Assembly: GCA_001783715.1 (NCBI GenBank)
Contig: MFNF01000001.1
Coordinates: 62,001-126,000 of the forward strand
DNA from: Candidatus Lambdaproteobacteria bacterium RIFOXYD2_FULL_56_26
GTDB taxonomy: Bacteria; SAR324; XYD2-FULL-50-16
Direction: 5' to 3'
Length of the DNA: 64,000 nucleotides
Shown: positions 8,733 to 16,836 of the stretch, one piece after another
Position numbering within the stretch: position 1 is the stretch's first letter
Layout: each line of letters opens with the position of its first letter
Made by a program: the position numbers and the translations under genes
Notes under the pieces: model-generated
What the model was told of the DNA's origin: nothing
Database searches by the model: none
The model's input: only the letters and a program-made list of their open reading frames with translations

Positions 8733-9695
8733 TTGACCAGACGTGAGTTCTTGCGCCTGCTTTCCACCGGTGCGCTTTCTACAGCTTTTTTATCGACCCA
8801 GCTCGGGGAACTGCTCGCCCAAGAAGAAGGCGGACAGGCAGAGTCTTTGGTTTGGCTGACCGGCCACCACAGCCAGACCCACAGCCTGGGCCTGGTGGGG
8901 CAATCCGAATCCTTTGCCTTTTTGGGCCGTTATTTCCAGCGGTTGGAAAACGAAGGGGAAGAACCCTTGGCCGACCAACGTCCGCCCATTTTGATCTTGG
9001 AAGGGTCGTTTGCCGACGATGCCCTGGAACGGGGCAACCAGATCCTTCGGGCCTGGGTCCCCAGAGCCAAGGTCGTGGTTTTGCTCGGCAACGAAGCGGC
9101 CTTTTCCAAGGAACAGCCGGGCGGCTACCTGGACATGATGGGCCAAGCCTTGTCGGAGGTCCCGGTTCCGGTTATCCGCCTCCCCGGCAGCCCTGCCCAA
9201 CCTCGGCACCTCCTGGGCGTGCTCAACCACCTTTTGATGTACGGTCTGCCGGAGCTTGACGAGTTCCGAAGGCCCAAGATGTTCTTTGGCACCCTGATCT
9301 GTGACCGGTGTGAATACCGGGGCCAGTTTGAGGCCGGGGACTATGTGCAGTACTTTGGGGAAAAGGAAGGCTGCCTGTACCTGCTCGGTTGCAAAGGCAA
9401 GGTAACCTACAACGATTGTCCGACCGCCAAATGGAACGGCGGCATCAACTGGTGCGTCGGGGCCGGGAGCCCTTGCACCGGTTGTTCGGAGCCCAATTTC
9501 CCCGACCACCTGAGCCTGGGCCTTTATGGCCAACTGAGCCACCGCAAGGCGGGGGTTGCCTCCGGCTGGGTGCGACATGCCGAAACCTTGGCCTACGGTG
9601 CTCTGGGGACGACGGTCGTCGGGCTGGGGGTACACCAGGGGGCAAAACGTTCGGTCGCCAGATACCGGATCAAGGTTGACGAGGAGGAAATTTGA
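8733..9695 (+). CDS. [NiFe]-hydrogenase small-subunit-like protein, Tat signal, lacking proximal-cluster cysteines
   Basis: TRREFLRLL Tat motif; C-terminal ICDRCEYRGQFEAGDYVQYFGEKEGCLYLLGCKGKVTYNDCPTAKWNGGINWCVGAGSPCTGCSEPNFPD typical of HyaA/HydA; C-terminal TM helix; no Cys before C190. TTG start. Confidence 0.9.
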   Translation: MTRREFLRLLSTGALSTAFLSTQLGELLAQEEGGQAESLVWLTGHHSQTHSLGLVGQSESFAFLGRYFQRLENEGEEPLADQRPPILILEGSFADDALERGNQILRAWVPRAKVVVLLGNEAAFSKEQPGGYLDMMGQALSEVPVPVIRLPGSPAQPRHLLGVLNHLLMYGLPELDEFRRPKMFFGTLICDRCEYRGQFEAGDYVQYFGEKEGCLYLLGCKGKVTYNDCPTAKWNGGINWCVGAGSPCTGCSEPNFPDHLSLGLYGQLSHRKAGVASGWVRHAETLAYGALGTTVVGLGVHQGAKRSVARYRIKVDEEEI

Positions 9696-11152
9696 AGGTC
9701 TTGGTGGAACGGGTGCCCAACCTTGAGGGGTTGTTGAAGGTCGCCTACGATGGCGAACCGGGCAAAGAGAAGTATTTCCTTCAAAGTGGTCGGACCTTGC
9801 ACCAGGAAGGCCGGTTGTTCGGCAAGTATCCCTTAGAAGCGGTCCAGCACACCCAAACCCTTTCGGCCAAATCCGGGGTGGCCCACGGCATTGCGGCAGT
9901 CCTGGCCTTGGAAAACTACCTGCAGTGGACCCCCACCTACAACGGCCAAAAGATGCGGCAAATCCTGCTGCACCTTTCGACCTTACATTCCCACCTGCAC
10001 CATTTTTACTTCGAGGTCCTGCCGGACTACCTGAACCAGAAGCACTTCAAGGGACAGGGGTTGCTGCGTTCCACCTACTACCCGACCTTGGCCTTGCGGG
10101 AAAAGGACGACCAGGACTTGAGCCCCGAAGCGGCAAAACAGATTTTTACCCACCTGCCCCAAGTGGTTCGGACCTTGGCGGCGCTGCAACAGGCCATGGC
10201 GCTTTTGGGTGGCAAGTACCCGGTGGTGATGAATCTGATCCCCGGCGGAGTGGCTAACACCAATCTGGGCCGGGCGCAGGGGATGAAGCTTTTGCGGATC
10301 TTGGAGTCCGCCAAGGAAATGGTCGAGGAGATTTGGCCGACGGACATCAAAACCGTGATCGCCGGGGCCACCGACCTTTTGCAAAGTTCGGACGAGGACC
10401 AACAGCTGATCAGCTTCGGCTCCCTGCCTATTGAAAACGGCAAGGAAGAAAAAGCCTATTTCTCCCCGGGGGTTTACGTGGAAGGCAAGCTGGAGCCGTT
10501 GAACGTCACCAAGATCACCGAATCCTACGTGGACACCTACTACCGCCCGGCGGACAACCGGAGCCTGTCCAACGACCTGATCTACGACCTGAACAAAAAA
10601 AAGGCCCACACCTGGATCAAAGCCGCCCGGTACGAAACCGACGTGGCCCTGACCGGCCCCCTGGCCCGGCTTTTGATCACCCACTACGGCGGCGGCAACG
10701 TGCAGGTTTCCGACTCCATCGCCGGGTGGATCGAAAACCTGGGCCTTTCGATCGACAAGGCGAACAGCGGAGCCGCTCGGCTTTTGGCCGGGGCCTTCGA
10801 GGGAAGGTACATCCTGCAAAACCTCTTTGACAGCCTGCTCAAGCTAGACTTTACCGGTCCGCTCAACCAGCGCAAACCCTTTGCCTTCAAGGGCCGGGGC
10901 ATCGGCATGGGCATGGTGGAGGCTCCGGGCGGGGCCTTGCTGCACCAAGTGTACATTGAAGGGGGGAAAATCACCGGGTACCGGATCGTCGCTCCTTCAA
11001 ACTGGAACCTTTCGCCAGGCGATGAATTCGGCAAGACCGGACTCCTGGAAGCAGGGTTAAACCGTATGGGAAAATTTGGCCCCCTGCGGCCCGAAACGGC
11101 CATTCGCTTGGCCCACAGCTACTACGCCCAGGCGTTGGACGCAACCCAGTGA
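9692..11152 (+). CDS. [NiFe]-hydrogenase large-subunit-like protein lacking all four active-site cysteines
   Basis: Large-subunit landmarks [98 protein letters not shown]; follows the small subunit with 4-nt overlap; SD GAGGAGG. Confidence 0.9.
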   Translation: [486 protein letters not shown]

Positions 11153-11158
11153 GGGACT

Positions 11159-11698
11159 ATGAATCTACAAGGGTGGTTCTTCTCCCTTTATAACTCGGCA
11201 GTGCGGCAAACCCGCCGGTTTGGGTTGCCCATTGCCATGTTGCTTTGTTACCTGACCGCCCTGGGGCTCGAACGGGCGGAGTTCCTCCCTTCTTTTGACC
11301 GCAGCGAAATGGACTTGCTGCACCGGGCTTTTGGGTTGTTCCTGTTTGCCTTGCTCCTGCTTTTGCTCTACGACCGGCTCCAAAGGAGCGGTCGGCCTAA
11401 GGTGGGGCTTTCCTCCGCCAAAAATGCGGCCAAAAAACAATTCCGTCAGATCTCCGAAAAAGGCCCCCGCCATTGGGTGGACCTGTTGTTTTTGGGCGGC
11501 TTGAGTTTGATCGTGCTCCTGGGCCTGTTGCTGCACTTCAAGACCCGGCTGGGTTGGACCGGCTGGCCGGGGCTGGAGGGCTTGGGGATCCTGCACGGCA
11601 CCTTGGTCTGGTTTTTCTTGAGCGTGATCCTGGTCCGTTATTATCTGGTTTTGACCCGCTGGATGGTCTCCCTGCTTGCCTACCTGAAAGAGCGCTGA
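11159..11698 (+). CDS. Membrane protein, cytochrome b561 / HyaC-like putative membrane anchor of the hydrogenase-like complex
   Basis: Four predicted TM helices with His in LLHRAFGLFLFALLLLL, LLLHFKTRLGW, GILHGTLVWFFLSVIL; position directly after the large subunit. Confidence 0.7.
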   Translation: MNLQGWFFSLYNSAVRQTRRFGLPIAMLLCYLTALGLERAEFLPSFDRSEMDLLHRAFGLFLFALLLLLLYDRLQRSGRPKVGLSSAKNAAKKQFRQISEKGPRHWVDLLFLGGLSLIVLLGLLLHFKTRLGWTGWPGLEGLGILHGTLVWFFLSVILVRYYLVLTRWMVSLLAYLKER

Positions 11699-11700
11699 CC

Positions 11701-12345
11701 ATGATCCTGGTGGGGCTGACCGGGGGGATCGGGGCGGGGAAGAGCACGTTGCACCCTTGGGTTGCAGCTTTGGGTTGGGAGGTACTTGATGCCGACCGGC
11801 TGGCTCGGGAAGTGGTGGAGCCTGGGCAGGTAGCCTTTGGCGAAGTGGTGGAACATTTTGGCCCACAGATTCTAGGTTCGGACGGCGGGCTTGACCGGGC
11901 CAAGTTGGCCGCTCAGGTCTTTGCGGACCCGGAGCAACGGAGGGTATTAGAAAAGATCGTACACCGGCAGATCCACCTCAAGAAACAAGCGTACCTCAAA
12001 GAAATGTATGACCGGAACCCCCAAGCCAAGGTGGTTTATCTGGTCCCCCTGCTGTTTGAGCGGAACCTGGAATCCCAGTTCCAGGCCACGGTGTTGATTG
12101 AGTTGGACCCAGAGGAGCAGTTGCGCCGTTTGGTGCAGCAACGGGGGATGGAGCCGGAGGACGCAAAACGGCGGATGTCCGCCCAGATGCCCTTGGCCGA
12201 AAAGCTCAAACGAGCGGATTTTGTGGTCAACAACAACGGTCCCCTGGAGAAAACCCAGGCGGAGGTGGAGGTTTTGTTCACCCGTCTCGCCCAGCTTCCC
12301 CAGTTGGACCTCCAACAGGTCTTGGACCCCCATGAGCCCCAGTGA
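11701..12345 (+). CDS. coaE: Dephospho-CoA kinase
   Basis: MILVGLTGGIGAGKSTLHPWVAALGWEVLDADRLAREVV...YLVPLLFERNLESQFQATVLIELDPEEQLRRL. Confidence 0.95.
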   Translation: MILVGLTGGIGAGKSTLHPWVAALGWEVLDADRLAREVVEPGQVAFGEVVEHFGPQILGSDGGLDRAKLAAQVFADPEQRRVLEKIVHRQIHLKKQAYLKEMYDRNPQAKVVYLVPLLFERNLESQFQATVLIELDPEEQLRRLVQQRGMEPEDAKRRMSAQMPLAEKLKRADFVVNNNGPLEKTQAEVEVLFTRLAQLPQLDLQQVLDPHEPQ

Positions 12346-13006
12346 ACTGACCGGCCAAACCCGAGGGCACATCGCCCAGTTCCAGGAACCCCGTTTTGCC
12401 GCCCATCCCTTGGCGGTCAAAGCTTTTGTGGCCATGCAGGAGAAGGCCCGTGGTCAGGGGTTGGAGCTGGCGATTTTCAGCGGTTTCCGGGACTTTGAAA
12501 CCCAAAGGAAGATTTGGCAAACCAAGGCCACAGGCCAGAGGCCCCTTTATGACCCGAAGGGCCAAGAGATTTCGTTTGATACTTTAGGCCCCGACGGCCT
12601 GATCGAGGCGATTCTCCGCTGGTCCGCCTTGCCGGGGGCCAGTCGGCACCATTGGGGCAGCGACCTGGACCTGATCGACCTCAACGGGATGCCTCTGGGC
12701 TACCGGGTGCAGTTGCTGCCCGATGAGTATGCCCCGGGTGGGGTGTTTGGGAAACTCAACTTTTGGCTGACCCAAAACATCCGGGAATTCGAGTTTTTCC
12801 AGCCCTACCTGGTGGACCGGGGCGGAGTCTCCCCGGAGCCTTGGCACCTTTCTTTTGCCCCGGTGTCGGTCCCCGCCTTGGCCCAAATGCACCCGCAACT
12901 GCTCAAGGAGGCCTGGGGGCCGGTGGAGATGGTTTTAAAGGACCGATTGTTGGAACGGTTGGAAGAACTGTTTGAACGGTATGTCACCAACATCAATCCT
13001 CCTTAA
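12332..13006 (+). CDS. D-alanyl-D-alanine carboxypeptidase (VanY-like, M15)
   Basis: LELAIFSGFRDFETQRKIWQTKA...ALPGASRHHWGSDLDLIDLNG...PEPWHLSF. Confidence 0.88.
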   Translation: MSPSELTGQTRGHIAQFQEPRFAAHPLAVKAFVAMQEKARGQGLELAIFSGFRDFETQRKIWQTKATGQRPLYDPKGQEISFDTLGPDGLIEAILRWSALPGASRHHWGSDLDLIDLNGMPLGYRVQLLPDEYAPGGVFGKLNFWLTQNIREFEFFQPYLVDRGGVSPEPWHLSFAPVSVPALAQMHPQLLKEAWGPVEMVLKDRLLERLEELFERYVTNINPP

Positions 13007-13158
13007 AAAACAAGGAACTTTCCCTTTAACCCGGTTTGCCCGGTTTCCCCTGCCCCCCAAAGCGCCCAAAGGCTTGGAAACCGAAGGGGACGGTCCTTTT
13101 GGGGGTTGCCGCAATTTTACAAATCGGGGATGATGGGAAAAATTATTTCAGGTCCCCC

Positions 13159-13869
13159 ATGTCAACCAAACGCCTGCTTTTGATCGCCCTCCTGGGGTTG
13201 ATGCCCCTGGCGGCGATGGCCTTTTATCCCGAACAGGTGACCCGGCTGGTCAACACCAAGGCCTGCCCCGACTGCAACTTGGTGGATGCCAACCTGGAGT
13301 CCTTGAGCCTGGAAGGGGCCAACCTGCAAGGAGCCAAGCTCAACGGAGCCAAGGCCGACTGGATCGTGCTGACCGGAGCGGACCTGCGCAACGTTAGGGC
13401 CGAAGAGGCCAGCTTCCGGTGGGCCCGGTTGGGTTCAGCGGACCTCTCCGGGGCTCGGTTGATCGGGGCGGATTTTAACTTGATCCAAGGGGGGCAGTCC
13501 TTTTGGAAAGGGGCCAACCTCCAAGGGGCGGACCTCAGTTTCGCCGACCTTAGCGAGGCCGACCTTTCCGGGGCGGAGTTGTATTTTGCCAAGATGGTGG
13601 GGGTCAATCTCCATGCCGCTAGATTGATCCGGGCCAACCTGGAAAACGCCTTTTTGGGCCAGGCCAACCTGACCGGGGCCTACATGGCCGGAGCCAAGCT
13701 GGGCAAGGCAAGCCTGGAAGACAGCATCCTCAAACACGCCGACCTCCAAGGGGCCGACCTGACCGGAGCCAAGGTCAAGGGCGCTACCTTCGAGGGGGCC
13801 AAACTGGGCGAGGCAACCTGGATCGATGGGCGGGTCTGCGCTCGGGATTCGGTCGGCGAGTGCAACTGA
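13159..13869 (+). CDS. Exported pentapeptide-repeat protein
   Basis: Signal peptide MSTKRLLLIALLGLMPLAAMA, then A(D/N)LxG repeats (LEGANLQGAKLNGAKAD...GADLSFADLSEADLSGAEL...). Confidence 0.92.
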   Translation: MSTKRLLLIALLGLMPLAAMAFYPEQVTRLVNTKACPDCNLVDANLESLSLEGANLQGAKLNGAKADWIVLTGADLRNVRAEEASFRWARLGSADLSGARLIGADFNLIQGGQSFWKGANLQGADLSFADLSEADLSGAELYFAKMVGVNLHAARLIRANLENAFLGQANLTGAYMAGAKLGKASLEDSILKHADLQGADLTGAKVKGATFEGAKLGEATWIDGRVCARDSVGECN

Positions 13870-14177
13870 GGCTTATGGGCTTTGAAGGGGAATTTGTCCC
13901 GGTGGACGAAGAGGTCCTCAAACGGGAGAAGGCCAAGGCCAGAGAACTGCGCCAGTCCCAGTGGTGGAAAAATCTCCGTGGCCAAGGGGTCTGCTACTAC
14001 TGCAAAAAAAAGGTGCATCCCTCCGAGTTGACCTTGGACCACAAGATCCCGCTCAGTCGGGGCGGCAAGTCGGTCAAGGGCAATCTGGTTGCCGCCTGCA
14101 AGGAATGTAACAACAAAAAAAAATACCTGCTCCCGGTAGAGTGGGAAGACTTTGTCCAAGGCAAGCTCAATGACTAA
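13860..14177 (+). CDS. HNH endonuclease family protein
   Basis: GVCYYCKKKVHPSELTLDHKIPLSRGGKSVKGNLVAACKECNNKKK; start may be GTG 13860 or ATG 13875. Confidence 0.88.
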   Translation: MQLRLMGFEGEFVPVDEEVLKREKAKARELRQSQWWKNLRGQGVCYYCKKKVHPSELTLDHKIPLSRGGKSVKGNLVAACKECNNKKKYLLPVEWEDFVQGKLND

Positions 14178-15096
14178 GCTCCAAAACCTGCCCCGCCCCT
14201 TGATGGCCTTGGCCCCCATGGACGGGGTGACCGACCGAGCCTTCCGGCAGATTGTGCGCAAGCTCAATCCTGGGGTGTTGCTGTATTCAGAGTTCACCAA
14301 CGTCAACGGGATCGTCCATTCCTCCAAGGTGCGGGAAAGGCTGCTCTTTGAGGGGGCCGAGCTGCCTTATGTGGTGCAGATCTTTGGCCGGGACCCGTTG
14401 CTGTTTGCCCAAATTGCCCGGGAAGTCCAGGACCTGGGGATCACCGGCATCGACATCAACCTGGGCTGCCCCTCCAAGCGGGTGGTCAGTGGCGGGAACG
14501 GTGCGGCCTTGATCAAGGAACCGGACTTGGCTTTTGCGATTGTTGAAGCGACTGCAAAGGCTACGGCCCTGCCGGTGACGGTCAAAACCCGGCTGGGCTG
14601 GGCGGATGCCTCGACCCTGGTGGGCTTCGCCAAAGGGCTGGAATCCGCCGGGGCTAGCCTGATCACCGTCCATGGCCGGACCGCCAAGATGGCCTACCGA
14701 GGGGAAGCGGACTGGGAACCTATTTATGAGCTCAAGAAGGAACTGAAGATTCCGGTCCTGGGCAACGGTGACCTAAGGTCTCTGGAACAAGGAATGGAGC
14801 AGCTCAAGGACCTGGATGGCTTTATGATAGGCCGGGCGGCAGTGGGCAACCCTTGGGTCTTTTGGCCCCAGGAGCAACGAGATAAATTGACCCTCAAAGA
14901 CAAGGTGGACGTGATGTTGGAGCATTTTACCCTGCTGAGACGTTACCAGTCGGAACACAAAACCCTGGTGGAGTTCCGCAAACACCTGGGCGGTTATCTG
15001 AGCGGCTTTCGGGATGCCAAGGCCCTGCGCCGGGAATTGATGGAAACCCAAACGGAACAAGACTTCACCTTAGCAGCCCTGAGGCTGGCCTCATGA
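14170..15096 (+). CDS. tRNA-dihydrouridine synthase family protein
   Basis: LMALAPMDGVTDRAFRQIVRKL...DINLGCPSKRVVSGGNGAALIKEP...VTVKTRLGW...TVHGRTAKMAYRGEADWEPI...FMIGRAAVGNPWVF. Confidence 0.93.
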   Translation: MTKLQNLPRPLMALAPMDGVTDRAFRQIVRKLNPGVLLYSEFTNVNGIVHSSKVRERLLFEGAELPYVVQIFGRDPLLFAQIAREVQDLGITGIDINLGCPSKRVVSGGNGAALIKEPDLAFAIVEATAKATALPVTVKTRLGWADASTLVGFAKGLESAGASLITVHGRTAKMAYRGEADWEPIYELKKELKIPVLGNGDLRSLEQGMEQLKDLDGFMIGRAAVGNPWVFWPQEQRDKLTLKDKVDVMLEHFTLLRRYQSEHKTLVEFRKHLGGYLSGFRDAKALRRELMETQTEQDFTLAALRLAS

Positions 15097-16274
15097 GCGA
15101 ATCGGACCTGTACCTCCGCCGAGGGGTTTCCTCGGCGAAAACCGAAGTGCACCAAGCGATTGCGGGCATGGACAAGGGGCTCTATCCGGGGGCCTTTGCC
15201 CAGGTCCTGCCCGACCTGATCGGCGGGGACCGGGATTTCTGTTTTATGATGCACGCCGATGGCGCTGGGACCAAGTCCTCTCTGGCCTACCTGTACTGGA
15301 AGGAAACCGGTGACCTTTCGGTGTTTCGGGGCATTGCCCAAGACTCCCTGGTGATGAACCTGGACGACCTCGCCTGTGTGGGGGCGCTGGACGGTTTTGT
15401 GCTGTCGAATACCATAGGGCGCAACAAACTTCTGGTCCCCGGAGAGGTGATCAAAGAGGTGATCTTGGGTTACCAGGAACAGGTGGAGCTTTTGGCCCAA
15501 GAAGGCATCGGGATGGTCATGGCCGGAGGGGAAACCGCCGACCTGGGGGACTTGGTGCGCACCTTGGTGGTGGATTCCACCTTGGCGGTGCGGCTCAAAC
15601 GGTCCCAGGTGATCGACCTGAGCCGGGTTCGCCCTGGAGATGTGATCGTCTCTTTTGCCAGTTTCGGCCAAGCGAGGTGGGAGCGGACCTACAATTCGGG
15701 GATCGGCAGCAATGGCTTGACTGCGGCTAGGCACGACAGCCTGGACAAAAGTTATGCCGACCGTTACCCGGAAACCTATGCCCCCGAAGTGCCCCGGAAC
15801 TTGGTTTACATCGGCCCCGGCAAACTGACCGACCCGCTCGAAGGCACCCCGCTCAACCTGGGCCAAGCCCTGCTTTCCCCGACCCGAACCTACGCCCCTT
15901 TGATCAAAAAACTGGTGGCCGCCTTTGGTGGCGAGCTGCACGGCCTGATCCACTGCTCCGGCGGCGGGCAGACCAAGTGCCTCAAGTTTGGCCAGGGGAT
16001 TCACTACCACAAGGACCAACTGTTTGACCTGCCCCCGGTGTTTGCTTGGATCCAAAAGCACAACCGCTACAGCCTCAAGCAGATGTTACCGGTGTACAAC
16101 CTGGGGGCCCGGATGGAGGCGATCCTGCCCGGCTCTTTGGCCCAAGAAGCGGTGGAACTCTCCCGGTCTTTGGGGATTGAGGCCCGGATTTCGGGACGGC
16201 TGGAAGCCTCGGGCAGTAAGGGCAACCGTCTGACCGTCAAGCACCAAGGGGAGGAGCTTCACTTTGAAGCCTAG
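15093..16274 (+). CDS. purM: Phosphoribosylformylglycinamidine cyclo-ligase, long (Bacteroidetes-type) PurM
   Basis: GVSSAKTEVHQAIAGMDKGLYPGAF...MHADGAGTKSSLAYLYWKETGDLSVFRGIAQDSLVMNLDDLACVGA...GGETADLGDLVRTLVVDST. Confidence 0.85.
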   Translation: MSESDLYLRRGVSSAKTEVHQAIAGMDKGLYPGAFAQVLPDLIGGDRDFCFMMHADGAGTKSSLAYLYWKETGDLSVFRGIAQDSLVMNLDDLACVGALDGFVLSNTIGRNKLLVPGEVIKEVILGYQEQVELLAQEGIGMVMAGGETADLGDLVRTLVVDSTLAVRLKRSQVIDLSRVRPGDVIVSFASFGQARWERTYNSGIGSNGLTAARHDSLDKSYADRYPETYAPEVPRNLVYIGPGKLTDPLEGTPLNLGQALLSPTRTYAPLIKKLVAAFGGELHGLIHCSGGGQTKCLKFGQGIHYHKDQLFDLPPVFAWIQKHNRYSLKQMLPVYNLGARMEAILPGSLAQEAVELSRSLGIEARISGRLEASGSKGNRLTVKHQGEELHFEA

Positions 16275-16836
16275 TTTGCTGAGCCCAAGCCAGAAGACCA
16301 AGCTGTTGGTTTTGGCCAGAAAGGCGCTGGAAAAGCGGTTGCTGCACCGGGACTACGACCCGCAAGCCTACCATGACCCAGGGTTTGAGGAAAAACGAGG
16401 CTGTTTTGTGACACTCAAGGACCAAGGGGAATTGCGAGGTTGCATCGGCCAGATTAACACCAAGACGACCTTGGCCAAACTGGTGCCCCAAATGGCGGTA
16501 GCGGCGGCTTTGGAAGACCCGAGGTTTGAGCCGGTTCGGCCTGCCGAATTGAGCGGGTTGACCTTGGAGGTTTCGGTATTGACCCTGCCCCAGCCAGTGG
16601 CAACAGGGCCGATCCAAAAACAAATGGAACAGCTCCGGCCTATGGTGGACGGAGTGATCTTGGAAGCCCAAGGGCACCAAGCCACTTTTTTGCCCCAGGT
16701 GTGGGAGCAACTGCACAGCAAGGAAGAATTTTTAACCGCACTCTGCCAAAAGGCCCACCTGCCGGGAGATTACTGGCGGCAAGGGGACCTGAAACTGTTC
16801 ACCTACCAAGCCCAACACTTCGAGGAAGCAACATGA
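16264..16836 (+). CDS. AMMECR1 / AmmeMemoRadiSam system protein A-like
   Basis: KRGCFVTLKDQGELRGCIGQINTKTTLAKLVPQMAVAAALEDPRFEPVRPAELSGLTLEVSVL...GVILEAQGHQATFLPQVW. Confidence 0.9.
   Translation: MKPSLLSPSQKTKLLVLARKALEKRLLHRDYDPQAYHDPGFEEKRGCFVTLKDQGELRGCIGQINTKTTLAKLVPQMAVAAALEDPRFEPVRPAELSGLTLEVSVLTLPQPVATGPIQKQMEQLRPMVDGVILEAQGHQATFLPQVWEQLHSKEEFLTALCQKAHLPGDYWRQGDLKLFTYQAQHFEEAT

Noticed and set aside
9812-9832. RLFGKYP read as the degenerate RICGVCP motif of the large subunit
   Set aside because: Extending the alignment through [24 protein letters not shown] and [20 protein letters not shown] places the motif at [10 protein letters not shown] instead.
9857-9874. Sequencing error or frameshift as the cause of the missing hydrogenase cysteines
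   Set aside because: Both subunits are full length and in frame, flanking conserved residues align without gaps, and independent motifs in both subunits are all substituted.
13995-14125. A8/A9 homopolymers in the HNH gene as phase-variation sites
   Set aside because: Runs arise from consecutive AAA Lys codons; similar A8 runs occur in gltX, the response regulator and the hydrogenase-like gene, so they are a genome-wide codon habit.
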